Part shown: positions 43,293-55,393 of the stretch, in pieces
How positions within the stretch are numbered: position 1 is the stretch's first letter
How the letters are laid out: each line of letters opens with the position of its first letter
Notes under the pieces: model-generated
Seen by the model: the letters and a program-made list of their open reading frames with translations, nothing else
What the model was told of the DNA's origin: nothing
The model's database searches: none
NCBI GenBank assembly: GCA_009746045.1
Contig: RPFO01001908.1
Coordinates: forward strand, 1-64,000
Direction: 5' to 3'
DNA length: 64,000 nucleotides
From: Mesostigma viride
Taxonomy: Eukaryota; Streptophyta; Mesostigmatophyceae; Mesostigmatales; Mesostigmataceae
Translations under genes and position numbers: made by a program

Positions 43293-44393
43293 CTAGGCGA
43301 AGTTCAGGACTGGAGTAACTGGGAACCCAATTGCATCAAAATATCGCTCCTCCGTCGGGGACAACGTGACGGGGGAGTCCCACAACCTGGGCGGGTTGTG
43401 CACGTCAATGTTGCTGCTGAGTGACTCATGCGGCTTCTTCACGCAGGCGGGGCAGAAAAAGACAAGCTGTCGGCGCTGCACACCGTGCTCATCAGTGACA
43501 TCCACCTCAATGGACGGGTAAACGTGCTTGCGGACATGCTGATGCGAGCACCGGTAGACGATTCCCTTCCTTGATCTAGTGCCCCTTCACCGCATTTCAG
43601 AGGCACCCCCTCAATCTCGCGCAGCCTCCAGACCTTGGGGTCGTCCTCACGTATGCCAGACCGCTTCTGCATGCATGACATCACGATGCATTGCAGGGCA
43701 CACAATATAGATAATATAAGATAGTAGATCAAGGTAGGACACATACGAATAAATTAAAGAGCAAAATGTAAACAACATGCTGCATTACGCCAGACCTTAA
43801 AATTAAGCGCATGAAACTAAGACGGCTTTATATGTAAATAGGAACCGGAATGACAACTGACTCACAGTATAAAATATAACGGGCGATGAAGATAGAACTA
43901 GGTTAAGACAACAGCCTGTGAAACCCACCATTCGAGCCAGGTCATGGGCGATAACAGGGGGGCTGCAGCCGATCACACAGCAAGGCTTCCCCTGGTGTGC
44001 ACCCGTGCGGGGGGGTGCCTTCCTACGGTCGGCCGTTGGAGCAAACACGCGCTGTTGTGCAGTGGCCGGGGGCGTGTCTTCCTCGACGCGGCCTGTGGAG
44101 GCAGAAGGTGCCGACTTCTTCTTGGGTGCAGCACACCTGTCGTTGAGCGTTGAGCGGTGCACTAGTGGCCGGAGGCGTGTCTTCCTCGACGCGGCATGTG
44201 GAGGCAGAAGGTGCCGAGGTGCCGACTTCCTAGTCTTGGGTGCAGCACACCTGTCGTCGAGCCCTGCGGCAAGAAGACTTGCATCGCTGCTTGAAGCTGA
44301 GGCGCTTTGAGATGCTTGCTGTCGGCTTTGCGTCTGCCTGCCGGGAAGTGGCTTCACAGGAGAGACCGTGAGGTCGATGGTGATGCGCGGCAT
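43293..44393 (-). CDS. Uncharacterised protein with Cys/His clusters, two exons, probable frameshift
   Basis: I do not recognise the family. Exon 1 starts MPRITIDLTVSPVKPLPG at 44393, is Ser/Ala/Arg-rich with an internal repeat (DDRCAAPKTRKSAP and NDRCAAPKKKSAP), and ends CCVIGCSPPVIAHDLARM at a donor ATG/GTGGGT near 43926. Exon 2 starts after ATGCATGCAG near 43675 with KRSGIREDDPKVWRLREIEG, in phase 0. About 30 codons on, the conserved-looking Cys/His part (VYRCSHQHVRKHVYPSIEVD, FFCPACVKK) is in another frame, ending at 43293. C-x3-C, C-x-H-x-H and C-x2-C spacing suggests a zinc-binding domain. A sequencing error, a real frameshift or a short intron near 43580 would explain the frame change. 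Confidence 0.45.
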
Positions 44394-44948
44394 TCTGCTT
44401 GACAACAGCAGAAGTTAGAATGTGGTGGAAGGGCACCAAAAGGGAAGAACGGACGCAATATATACCCACCTAAACGCCAAATATCTGTAGGCCAACCGTC
44501 ATTGCGACCTGTCATTTGTCAAATTAAGGTACAGTATCGCGGACTTGTCCCAGAAATAACACCACGCCAAAAAGAACGTCAACCGACTCCTGACACCATT
44601 GAAAACCATGTATTGTAAGAGTTGCACTAGGCCGGACAACAAATAACACCACGGCAAATTTTGCTCCGAAAAGCGCAGTGACACGTTCGTACGTATCCAC
44701 AAAGTTGCCGATAATATCGCGAAATGGCGGGAACGTATCAGACTAACAGCACCGCGAAAAATTGCCGCCATGTCGATCAGCACAAGCTATTGCTACTTCT
44801 GGTCACTGTACATTCTAGCCTATTCTAGCAGGCTGCAGGCCTGCAGGCGCGGGAATTCGCAGATCTTGATGTTCAGTTCAGTTCAGGTCGTGTTCAGTTC
44901 TGTTCAGTGTGCATCCTCCGATCATTTCGTTTCGTTTCGTTTCAAATC

Positions 44949-45130
44949 CTTTTTTGGTGTTAAGGGATTTGGTGTTAAAAATGGGCCAATCGGCGCAACG
45001 AGCGCAACGAGACTGAATTGTGGGGTTTCTAGTAGTAACAAACGATATTACAATAAACCCGAGAGAATCTATGGGGATTTGGTGTTATTTGGCGGTTTCG
45101 TGGTGTTAAAAGTTAACACCAAAAGGACAA
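44949..45130 (+). repeat. GGTGTTAA-terminal repeat, copy 1
   Basis: It begins TTTTTGGTGTTAAGGGATTT and ends GTTAACACCAAAAGGACAA, so the ends are inverted repeats (CTTTTTGGTGTTAA type). About 180 bp, very similar to 45416-45587. The first 100 bp also match both sides of the palindrome centre at 33.9-34.1 kb. It is MITE-like and non-coding. Confidence 0.75.
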
Positions 45131-45415
45131 TTTCTCCATTAAAATTAATTAAAACACGTGCTCCCGTTGGGGAGTCACGGAGCCCGCGACGAGATGCCAG
45201 GGTGCAGGCTAAGGTCAAGATTGCTAACCGTCATTAATATCTGAAATCTACGGCTGTCGCGCCCCAATAACCTGGGATTCACTACGCCCCAACCACCTGG
45301 CACTAAACACTACGTTTCCATGTTTCGGAGCTCCAAACCTGAGTAGATCCAGGGTAGATCCGATTCTTTGAGTGGCGACTGATATTCTCTTGTGATCTCT
45401 TAGATCACCGAAATC

Positions 45416-45587
45416 TGTTAAGGGATTCGGTGTTAAAAATGGACCAATCGGCGCAACGAGCGCAACCAGACTGAATTGTGGTGTTTCTAGTATTAACAAA
45501 CGATATTACAATAAACCCGAGAGAATCTATGCGGATTTGGTGTTATTTGGCGGTTTCGTGACGTTAAAAGTTAACACCAAAAGGACA
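45416..45587 (+). repeat. GGTGTTAA-terminal repeat, copy 2
   Basis: A direct repeat of 44949-45130 with scattered substitutions (GGGATTCGG for GGGATTTGG, GACGTTAAAAG for GGTGTTAAAAG). Same terminal inverted motif. Between the copies lie a family A hairpin tail (about 45140-45185) and unmatched sequence. Confidence 0.75.
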
Positions 45588-46329
45588 AAATTCCGGTGGT
45601 GAGGAATTTCCGATCCGTGGGCTAAAAAAGTGGACAAGCCGCTTTCCTCACTGTGACTCTGTGAGAAAAGCTCCACTTGCTCGAACCTGCAGTTGCACGC
45701 ATGCTTATACAGTAACATATATTAGCGTTGCAAGCCTCCTGGGCTGCTCTTTAGGGCGCTAGTGTTTTAGTTGGGAGGATGTTACTAGACCTGAGGCCAG
45801 CATGATCGTGATGGAGGCAAACTTAAACGATTCATCAATATCATCATGCGGGCGCATATGGGTTAAGGCTGGGCGCAGGGCCGCCGCCGGCCCGCGGGGC
45901 GCTCATATTAACGTCACGCCCGGGCTCTGCAGCCGCATTGGTTTTCTGAACAACTTTAGGGGCGACGGCACGAAGTGTTATATTCCTTTCAATTCTTCCA
46001 GATTGCTGTGCAATCTTGCTATCGTAGCACTGCTCATGTTGCAGCACGTGTTGCTTATCACTACAATACGGTTCGTAGGAGACGCGAAATGAGTGAGAAT
46101 GTTACCCGAGCGGTAACGAGGATTCGCACCGTTGATTTTAACATATGTTTCTTTTTTTGCGCCATTTGGCGAGCATCGACTGGAGCCTGAACCTAGCGGG
46201 GGGAATCATGCGGGGGAATCTTGCGGGGGAATCTTGCGGGAAAAATTCCGAACGTGAATTTCGCGAAGTCCTACTACATTTTGCTTGGGTACACGGTACT
46301 ACAGTTTCGTCACTGAAAATTTTCTCTAG
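45588..46329. other. No gene recognised
   Basis: Short frames only; no domain or RNA gene is seen. A small G-rich duplication (GCGGGGGAATCTT twice near 46210-46235) is present. Confidence 0.4.
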
Positions 46330-46500
46330 TTGCGTTGGTGTTTCGTACGTTCCGCTGAAATTTTCGTGTTCAGTGACCAGATCACAATTTGATCCGGGCG
46401 CAAAATGATTGGCTGTACGGTACGAACCAAAAACGAAATTTTAGTATCTAAGTTCCGCAGCGCTTGCTGAATTTGCCCCGGAAGCCCGAGGGCACTTTCC
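46330..46500 (+). repeat. Inverted repeat arm flanking the RLE LINE (left)
   Basis: The core GTTCAGTGACCAGATCACAA and following bases (46361-46410) match in reverse complement 49600-49660 at about 9 of 10 positions. A weaker match extends to TAGTATCTAAGTTCCGCAGCG and AGCCCGAG near 46500. Confidence 0.65.
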
Positions 46501-46814
46501 CCGCTGAAAAAGGTGTCCGCGGAAGCGTATTGTAGTGATGTGTGGTGCAGATCAAGTGCTGCCCATGCTTCGAGTAGATGGTCTTCTAGCTGTAGACGTC
46601 CCAAGCCCAGCTGAGCGGGCAGCGCCGCCGCGTTCCTACGTCGAACGCAATTTGGTAAGAAGGGCGCCCTCACGCTCTCCTTTTAAAATGTACTAGCTAC
46701 TTCGGTCATCCAGTCATATGCATGCATTCCTGATTCCACTAGTGCAGACTTGTTGTGCTACCACGTAGTCAGATACGTACGTAATACTCCGTCCTTTGGA
46801 GCCCCCGGCCGTGC

Positions 46815-48955
46815 ATGGGCAATATATATATACAACTCCGCAAGCTCGTGGGCAAAGTGATCTGCCGCCAAAAGGCGCCCGAGCTCCGTGCCTTTTTCTG
46901 CCCGCCCCTCGCAGCGGGTGAGACCTCGGTGGCGGCCCAGCTGGGGGTGACGACTCCAGGCGGGGCGGATATCCTCATCCATTCGGTGCAGGCCTACCTC
47001 GAGGCTCACCCCACCCACGCTGTCGTCAAGGTCGACTGCCACAACGCGTTCAACAGTCTGTCCCGCGCCAGCATGTTTGCGGCCGTCATGGAGTCCTTCG
47101 AGGACTTGTACGCTTGGACAGCCGTGTGCTACGGCCAGCCCGGCCAACTGGTTCACATCATGGAGGACGGCACTCGCGGCGGCCTGCTGTCGCGGTCGGG
47201 CACCCAGCAAGGGGACCCCCTGGGACCCCTGTACTTTGCCGCCCCCCTCCAGGGTTGCCTCCAAGCGGTCCATGCTGCCCACCCGGCGGTCGCTATTCAG
47301 GCCTACTTGGATGATATCTACCTTCTGGGCCCTGTGCCGGACACCACCGCGGCTCTGCTGGCACTGCAGACCGCGGTGGCCGACATCAACCTCCAGTTGA
47401 CCCTTGCCAAGTGCGCGGTGTACTCGCCCCAAGGTGATTGCTCCGGCTTTCCGCCCCAGCTCTTGGGCCGGGACGAGCGCCTCCATGGGTTGGATGTCCT
47501 CGGCGTTCCGGTTGGCGACCCCGCGTTTGTCATCGATGCTCTGCGGGCCGCCCTCGAGGCACGCACTGAGGTACTGCCCTTGATTGCGCGCCTTCATGAT
47601 TCGCAGACCAAGGGTCTGCTTCTGTGGTTTTGCGCTCACCCTCGCGTCGTTCACTGGCTCCGGGGCGCTCTTCCGTCTCAGGTCCGGCTGGCCGCCGAGG
47701 GCCACGACGAACGCATCCAGTCGGCCTTGGCGCAGCTGGTCCCGGGCCCCGACCTCCCGCCACATGCTATTCGCATTGCCTCCCTGCCTGCACGGATGGG
47801 TGGCTGCGGTCTGACTCGTGCCGCCCGGCTGGCCCCAGCAGCCTTTTTGGGCTCCGTCGCCCAGTCGTGGGCGGAAAGCTGCCGGCTCCTGCCCCTTTTG
47901 GCAACGGCAGCGCCTGACCTCCTGGACCCCAGCAGCCCTTTGCCCTTCGTCACCGCCATCCAGGAGGCCTATGCTGAGATCAAGCAGGCCTGTTCTCCCG
48001 TCCGTGCCGCTCAGGCGGTACAGCGCCACCTCCCTCGCGGCACTCCCTCGGTCGCCTCCGTTCAATCTCCCGCCGCATTCCCTGCTCGCGTCATCGATAA
48101 ACACCAGAAAACCTACGCGGGTATTCTGCACACGGCTGATTGGATTGCTCTTTTCGCGGACCTCAACGCCCAGGGACGTGCGTGGCTGTTCTCGCTTTCC
48201 TTGCGGAGTGTGGGCTCGGCGTACCTTCGTGCTCTTCCCATGGCCCCCCATTCGCCTTGGCTCCCAGCCACTACTCGGTGGCGCTCCGGCACCAGCTATT
48301 TGCCCCGCAGCCTCTTGTTCCGGCCGGGCGGCCTTGTGGTAGCTGTGGGCAGCCGCTGGATCCCACGGGGACTCACTACCTTGCCTGCATGGGGGGCCAA
48401 CAGAATCAGAATTGGTATTTGTATTTGCACACTGTCCTCCTGACGGTGGTGCTCGCCATGATTCGGTCGGTTTTCCCCCACGCGAACATCCGGTCCGAGG
48501 ATGCGGATGGCGCTGCCTTCTATTCCCCCAACCACCGGCCTGACATCGTGGTGCTGGACTTTGAGGGGGGTGGCCGGCATCTGCTTATTGACGTTTCGGT
48601 GGCGCGGCCCTTGGCTCTTAGCCACGTGGCTGGGGCCTCCCTCACGGCAGGTTACACGGCGGACCGGGCGGAGCGGGCCAAGCTCCTGGCCTACGGCGAC
48701 GTCGGGCACCATCGTGTGGTGCCCTTTGTCCTGGAGGAGTTTGGGGCCATGGGGCCCCTGACCTCCGCCTTCTTCAAGGAGTGTTGCCGGCTCCGGGAGG
48801 ACCGGCTGGACCTGGAGGGCCAGCGGGCCCCATGGTCGGCGCGGACCTGGACGTCATATTGGCGTCAGCGCTTGTCGGTGGCGCTGACTCGGGCCATGGC
48901 TGACATCATGCTCCGCCGTACGCGGGCTGATTTTGCGGTGCAGCAGGGCTATTAG
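46815..48955 (+). pseudogene. Non-LTR retrotransposon with C-terminal restriction-like endonuclease, 5'-truncated, one frameshift
   Basis: Reverse transcriptase motifs: VVKVDCHNAFNSLSR (about 47020-47065), SGTQQGDPLGPLYF (about 47200), YLDDIYLLG (about 47305-47331, the YxDD motif). After the thumb, AYLRALPMAPHSPWL is followed in the next frame by a CCHC zinc finger (CGSCGQPLDPTGTHYLAC, about 48338-48392) and a PD-(D/E)xK-type nuclease core (RPDIVVLDF then LLIDVSVARPL, about 48535-48615), plus a lysine/tyrosine helix (AKLLAYGD). This RT-CCHC-RLE order is that of early-branching LINE groups (R2, CRE, NeSL types). A one-base shift near 48260-48280 separates the halves. The N-terminal DNA-binding region is missing. 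The 3' UTR runs to about 49140. Confidence 0.8.
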
Positions 48956-49519
48956 GTTCCTCCCGTTAGGCGTTTCCATTGGTCTTATCGTAGTATAGAG
49001 CTTTGACATGGCTCTGTATATAGGTTTATAGCTGGGCGTTTGCTTTGGTTTGAGTGATTTTACTCTGCTGTAAGTAATTATATTTTTAAAATATATATAC
49101 ATATAAGGAGTTTGACGCTTTTGCACTAGCAAAATCGTCAACCTCCTTCGTTCTTTGAATCAATTGAGTTGAGGCATGCATGCTAATAAATGATGATGTA
49201 AATATAAACCACATCAGCCTACTAGTTGCAGCTGGGAGTTGCTTAGTAGCGCTCTGTCAATCATAATGAATATGATACTTCATGGATCATGTATAGCCAC
49301 TGGCGCTAGTGCTTTCTCGTGGTATGCCGATGCTTAATTGCTGCTGTTCATTCTTTGATGCTGGCACTGATCCAAGTTGGTCTATACGTGTACGAGTATT
49401 TTACGTGGAGGGTATTATACGCGTATTTCACATCCAGCCCATATCATACGTACGTGGCTCACACAGGCAAGCATTATAATTTGTGTGGGCGGATGCTTTT
49501 AAATTCCAGGGGGACAGCC

Positions 49520-49700
49520 GTACACCCGTACCCCGAGCTTCCCGGTGCATGTTCAGAGAGCGCTCCGATGCACTCTCTTATACTAAGAATGTCGTATTGT
49601 CCAGCCAATCCTTTAGCGCCGCGATCAAATTGTGATCTGGACACTGAACTCGAACTTCCAGCGGACCATACGGAGCGTGAACGATGCAAGTACTAGGAAA
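49520..49700 (-). repeat. Inverted repeat arm flanking the RLE LINE (right)
   Basis: Reverse-complement partner of 46330-46500. The best block is 49600-49660 (CAAATTGTGATCTGGACACT). Both arms together bracket 3.0 kb containing the LINE. Confidence 0.65.
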
Positions 49701-51373
49701 AACGTTCAGTTGTCTACACTGCAGTATGGTAACGAAGTTGGAAAATCTCTCGTCAGTGCCTTCTCAGTCAATTGGGAATGTCTTACAAAATATTGACCTG
49801 GCGCAGCGCCCCCCAGTATGCCGGGAAGGTTCTCTTGCTCCCGACGCCGGATCCCCAAAATATTCTAAGTCCAAATTACTATGGGTTTCACGTAAAATAC
49901 GCGAAGAATACGCGGGGCCTAAAAAACACGCGTTAACGTATTTTATTTCAAATTTACGCACATATTTGCCAACCTGGGTACTGATACTACGTCGGTTCTT
50001 TGAATTACGACATGCTTACCATCGATTTGCACGTGTTCTAAGCTCTATATAAGCGCTAGCGGGTCGGCTTGATCACAATGTCGTGTGCCACGTGGGTGCT
50101 AGGGCCGGGGGGTATGGGGGGGAAGGATCATGGTCAGTGATGACAGCTGGGGGAGGAAGGCAGGGATGGAGCTGACGACTTGCACATGAATTAAGGCGCA
50201 ATCAAGGCCGGGGGTTGCGTTGACCTGGAAAATCCTGGATAAAATTTTTTGCTGTCTGTCGTCCCATCCTGGCACTGCCAGTGTCTGGTTGCTCTTTTCA
50301 GCTAAGTTGAAGCTAAGTTATGCAGCGTAGTTCTTATTTAATAGCAAGATAGTTTAACATTCACTAGTCTATTAATAATCAGTAAATTTGTGTTATGCTG
50401 TCAACATCGCCCCGGCCACGCATTGCTGTTCTTCAGTACAGTTGTTCCCAAGGGCCTTCAAAAATAAGGGAATTAATGCGCTTTCATTGGTAAACAGTGC
50501 CCGCATAGTATTTTTTCTATGGGGTGCCAGTCTGTTTCGTACGGCCAACAATATGAATCCCATTTAATCATAGCTGGATTGGTTTTCAGGTTGCCACCAC
50601 TGTAACCCATGCAGCCCAGTGGGGCAAAATTATAACGGCGGCTAGTTTAGTTTTAGTGGCTGAGTTACAACTTACATATCACAGCCGGTGAAGCCAGTCT
50701 GACAGGAATTATAAGTTCAATAGACTTTCCTAGTTCTTGGACCTGTGGTTACCATTGGTTACTCGTCCTGCAGACTGAGACAGTCTTCCGGTAGTACTAA
50801 GACAGAACTCGGACTCTTCCAACCGTACTTACTATTGGTAACTGGGGCGTCGTTGTTGTCTGGCATTTACTTGATTGATTGCCGTGCGGGTAATAGATAT
50901 TCATTAATACTGGCTTTATTTGTAGCTGCCAGCTCGTTGTTGCACGTCTTCACGCTCAGTGCGTTGGGTACGCGCCTCGATGGCCTTCTGTCAAGTAGAA
51001 GTGTATGCAGTTTAAGAGGCAGGTCAACTTCTTGTTTTGCAGAGTCACCAATTGTTTCATGATTGCTCTTTAGTTCAGCCGGTCCAGCCTGCTCGGGCTG
51101 GGATTAAGTATGTTCCATGTCATTCACTAATTGGTTGGTTGTACTGAACAAGCAGCCAATTATTGAGACCTCACATTACAATATAATATTGCTATACTGC
51201 AATATTTCTTAAAACTACGCCCACCACATGCATGCATTTCTACAATACTGGATGGACCATCATGCGGTCTGGCCGCTCTTCCTTAGATTGGCTTCTGCCT
51301 TGCGGCTGCTGTGCCATATCATAAAATTGCTCGCGGTATGTTGAATTGCGACGACGATTGACCGTACGCGCAG
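49701..51373. other. No gene recognised; likely upstream or intronic DNA of the sulfotransferase gene
   Basis: No ORF with family features is present. Since the sulfotransferase gene has at least one exon at 51.4 kb, earlier exons or its promoter may lie here, but I cannot place them. Confidence 0.35.
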
Positions 51374-54053
51374 CACCGCTTCAGGTGCCCGCCAGGGGCA
51401 TACCTGGACGGCTCCCCCACCCCCCTGGCCGAGAAGGAACGGATGCTGCGGTCGCATGTGCTGTGGCTCCTGAACGAGGGGTACGAGGTCATGCCCGGAT
51501 GGAAGAGTCGGGTGAGCCGGCGCGAGGGCATGTGGACGTACTCGGACCCCTTCTGGCCCAAGCCGGCGCGCTGCAGGGAGCTCTGGAATGTCACCACCGC
51601 CTTACGAAATAAATGCGTGACGATTAATGCGGGGAGGTATGTACGTGGCGCTCGAGTGTTGAGTCACTGGTTGTCTTACACGGATGCGGTGCGTAGCACC
51701 AGTTTTCGTTGGGTAGTGCTCATCGATCTACACTGAGTTACGTATATAGTCATCACAAAACATGTTACTACCTGTAAGCAATAGCATGTTTGGAAAAGTG
51801 AGCCCCTTGATATTGGTTGGATTAGGTCGCATGGCAGCCTCCGTGGTTGATTGCATGCGCATACCGATCTTAGAGTTGGTAAAAAGTGACTGCTAAGTAC
51901 GACCCGGCCTGGCTTCAAGTTCGATCAAGGTCAAATGGTTGATCTTAGGCCACGCATTGCATTCAGTTTACTGTGATTGTGAGCCCACTGAGCTGCGCTG
52001 GCTTTGCTCCTCTCTACCTTGGGGTCGCTGGCACCCCAATTCTTACAGTCATTAACCCAAAGTTTAATAGAGACATATGTAATGTAATAGACATATGGAC
52101 GGATTCAGACCTTGTGTGTGCTTGCCCATCAGCTAGGCAGACAAACTTACGCGCTATTCAAAGGGTGGTGGTGGGATATTTTATAGCAGTATTTATGGAC
52201 TAAGGCATTGGGGGGCTTAGCAAAATAAGGGAAGGTGGGGGCAGAGCGGACAGGGCCAGCGGGCAGCGGGTGGGAAGGGCGGAGGTGGTAACGTGTCTGA
52301 TGCATTTGTTGGACATTCAATGATTCAAGGCTGCTGCCTTCCTATGTGTACGTGGCTTGGTTCGCGTTAATACCAGCTCCACAGCTAATACGTGCCGCCA
52401 TGCAATGCCCTTCCTGCAATCAGCGGCCAATTAGACCTGACTACCTTTTAATATGTACCGCAGTACCCAGCTAGTGTAGCAGTGTTACCTCGCTACTATA
52501 CTGCACTACTATAGTGCGGTACCTCGAACAATGTCTCTTTGCTGTGGTAATGTTTACCAACTGTCGGCTTACTGCGGCACTGATTGCACACTGTCCCTAC
52601 AGTACTGCTAACCGTACCGGTACGTTACACAGGTCCCTGGCTAGTCATATAAATTATATGTATCATTTTATGATATATTTATCTTATGTATTAATATGTG
52701 ATATGTTAATTATATTGCCGCCGGGGCACCGTAGGTAAACACTGACCCTTGGGACTGCGGCACCTTAGACATGCATGTCTCCGTACAGTCAATGCGGCAT
52801 TAATCCGGTCTAAACTTGACGTGTCCTTATGTAATGGTTGCCAACTTTGTGTGGTTCCCAACATTATGCGGTTACAGTATTCTACCTTCCGTAGGGCACG
52901 TTGACAGTGTACTGTCAGTGTAGGCCGCGTGCGGGCTGCCTCGATTGTTTTGCATCTAGGGCTCTAAGTTTTGGGCTTCCATCACCCTGCCAGGTCTGTC
53001 CGACTAGCCCATTTGGCATGCCCTCGCTGCTCACTAGCTGGCCTCTGTCGCATGCACGGCTTGTCGGCGTGTGGCTCTGTGGCCGTGTGCAGACTGATGG
53101 TCAGCCAGCAGCACAAGTACCTGTTCCGGCTGATCCCCAAGGCGGGAAGCACCACGGTGGACTGGGCCGCAAGGAAGAGGATGTCAAACATAACGACGGT
53201 GACCTATTCGGCGGTTTTCCAGGGCAAGTCATGTCACCAGCATGTGAACAGGAATTCGGGAGGAACGTTTTTCATGCCTTACTCGGAGCCGCAACGGTAT
53301 CTGGTGATGGCTACCGCGAGGGAGCCCATGGCGCGCTTCATCTCCGCATACAACTACTTTGCAGAGCGCACGGGTCACGGTGCCACGAACACCACCGACT
53401 TTGCGGATATGTACAGGAACGGGTTGGAGTGTGCGAACTACGCGTGGGGCGTGGACAAGTGGCAGTTTAAGGGCTTCACCCATTTCTTGCCAGCCACTGG
53501 CTTTTTCCTGCTTCCCCGTTTGCTGTATGCGCCTGGCAATGACACGCTGCCCTACGTGGACAAGCTATTTCGTGTGGAGGACATGGATGAACTCCTGCCA
53601 TACCTGGAACTGGTAAAGAGTGGCTCGGTGTCAACGAAAGGCCCCCGCCACAACACCACCGCGAAAGAGCCTGTGCTGGCCAAGAGGAAGGTCCGAGTGG
53701 CAAAAGCCCGTCCGCACAAGAGCTCTACAGAAACGTTTCTGGGACTACTCTCTGCACAACCGGAGCTTATGCGCATCCATTGCCGGGTGTTCATGCAGGA
53801 CTATGTGTGCTTTGACTACCCGCTCCCCAAGGAGTGCGCGGACATGATCCCGCCATCGACTCCGGATGCGCAACATACCTCCCCCCCCCATATGTTCATA
53901 CCAACGAGACAACTAACTAGGCACGAACAGGCAAATTACCCGCGCTCTAGAAGACTAAAAACTATGTTCAGATGGGCAGGGACTCGGCATGCCAGAGCTC
54001 CGGACGATTACAATTACGTGGTTGACATGCCATACTGCTCATGGCATGCATAA
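51374..54053 (+). CDS. Carbohydrate sulfotransferase (Sulfotransfer_2-like), at least two exons
   Basis: These Golgi enzymes move sulfate from PAPS to sugar hydroxyls. Exon A (51374-51636) reads HRFRCPPGAYLDGSPTPLAE to NKCVTINAG and ends at donor AG/GTATGT. Exon B starts after GTGTGCAG at 53093; both sit in phase 2 and join to read INAGRLMVSQQHKY. Exon B holds the 5'-phosphosulfate site (FRLIPKAGSTTVDW), the 3'-phosphate site (ATAREPMARFISAYNYFAER) and Cys-rich positions, ending MPYCSWHA at 54053. The intron is 1456 bp. An N-terminal membrane anchor is not visible, so further 5' exons are expected. Exon B alone is also open back to 52971, so an unspliced start there cannot be excluded. Acceptor sugar unknown. 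Confidence 0.7.
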
Positions 54054-54175
54054 TGTTTGCGCAGGCTGCACAGATATTTATTGAATTTGTCTCATGTACG
54101 GTTGCTGTCTTGCATGGACGAGGAGGAGCAGGTGGCGTGATAAAAGTTACGTTCGAGCCCTTTGTGATGGACACT

Positions 54176-54270
54176 GGGTTAAGGGGACGTGGCGCAGCGA
54201 ATATTTTCCCGCCGAAAATATTCCCGGTACCGTCCATGCCACGAAAAAATTATTGCACAGTGTGTGCACC
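54176..54270 (+). repeat. Dispersed repeat shared with 58.8-58.9 kb (inverted)
   Basis: TTAAGGGGACGTGGCGC followed by GCGAATATTTTCC matches the reverse complement of 58860-58905. Beyond that, ACCG and GTGTGTGCACC-type blocks match loosely. It starts at a TTAA in both copies. No coding content. Confidence 0.55.
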
Positions 54271-54509
54271 TGTAGTGGAGCTGCCAGCCATGGTGGTGTG
54301 CGTTCCATAAATTATGTCTAATCTGGCCGGCGACAATTGCAAGAATATTATGCAGATGATTAAAATCGATGTTCTAGTATGATGTTTCACAGCCAAATGT
54401 GCACCATCTGAACTGTTGCTGCCTTTCTTTGGAGCAGTTTTGCACGGGGTATGATCCGTAAATCTGGCAGCGATGAATAATTTAATATACTCGCCTGCGA
54501 CTGTATAAA

Positions 54510-55320
54510 TTGATGTTTGTGGGTTATATTTACGCAGGACTTCCTGAAAAACGCGCCCACAAGGGCGCGGCAGAGGCGTTCGTCGACGCGCTGGACATCC
54601 CAGCCAGCCACGCCCAGCTGGTTGCTGCCGGCCCGGCTTCGGCCCTTCGGCACCTCGCTGGCAAGCTGCCCGCGGCCGGGGCCCTGCTGCCCCCCCGCCA
54701 CCCGCCCCGCTTCACCAGCCTGCACCGGCTCCCCGCCGTCATCCAGGCCCAGCAAGCCCTACGCGACAACCGCGACCCCGCCCGCCTCAAAGCCGATTAC
54801 CACTCGGCCATCCGGCAGGAGACCAAGGAGCAGGAGGACCTTCATGTCCGCGAGTACTTCGCCCACTCAAGGACCAGCACGGCAAGTACGCGTGGACACG
54901 CCTGCGTCACGCCCAACGGCCCGCCGGCGGCGCGCAGCCGGCGCCGCGGACGCTCTCTGGCTCACCGCAGCAGCAGCTCGACCAGTGGTATTCCTCCCAG
55001 TCCCGGCTGCTCGGCGCCCCCCCGCCGCCTCCGCCGCTTGGCCCTCTGGAGGCCGCACGCCTGGCAGTAGCGCCTGCGGCCGTCCCTGCACCGCCCACGC
55101 CGCCCGCCGCTGAGCAGGACTACACGTACCCAGCCCTGACGGAACCCCTGGCCGACCCCAACGAGCTACCGCCGTCCACCGAGCTCGAGCTGAGCACCGC
55201 CGCCAAGCAACTCCGCTTCTACGCCGCCGTTGGACCTGACCAGCTCCCAGCCCCGTGTTACGTGCCAACCCAGGTCCCTAGCCTGAGTGTCGTAGCGAAA
55301 GATCCTCCATGCCGGAATTA
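54510..55320 (+). pseudogene. Frameshifted GC-rich ORF, retroelement-like, unassigned
   Basis: Two frames together form an open stretch: 54510 to about 54860 (AGLPEKRAHKGAAEAFVDAL, LHRLPAVIQAQQALRDNRDP) and about 54860 to 55318 (KDQHGKYAWTRLRHAQRPAG, QQQLDQWYSSQSRLLGAPPP, TYPALTEPLADPNELPPST), ending at TAG. It is Ala/Pro-rich and much more GC-rich than its flanks. The linker-like pattern before a polymerase core is reminiscent of LINE ORF2 sections between endonuclease and RT, but no diagnostic motif is present. Origin unproven. Confidence 0.35.
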
Positions 55321-55393
55321 GGAATAATCAAGGTCGCCTAATGCAGATTGCGCTTCACGACCCAGGTCGTGATATATCTGGCATCGCGGCTTT

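Noticed and set aside
46758-48251. 497-codon minus-strand frame
   Set aside because: It lies opposite the RT-encoding strand, lacks any motif and arises from GC-rich codon usage.
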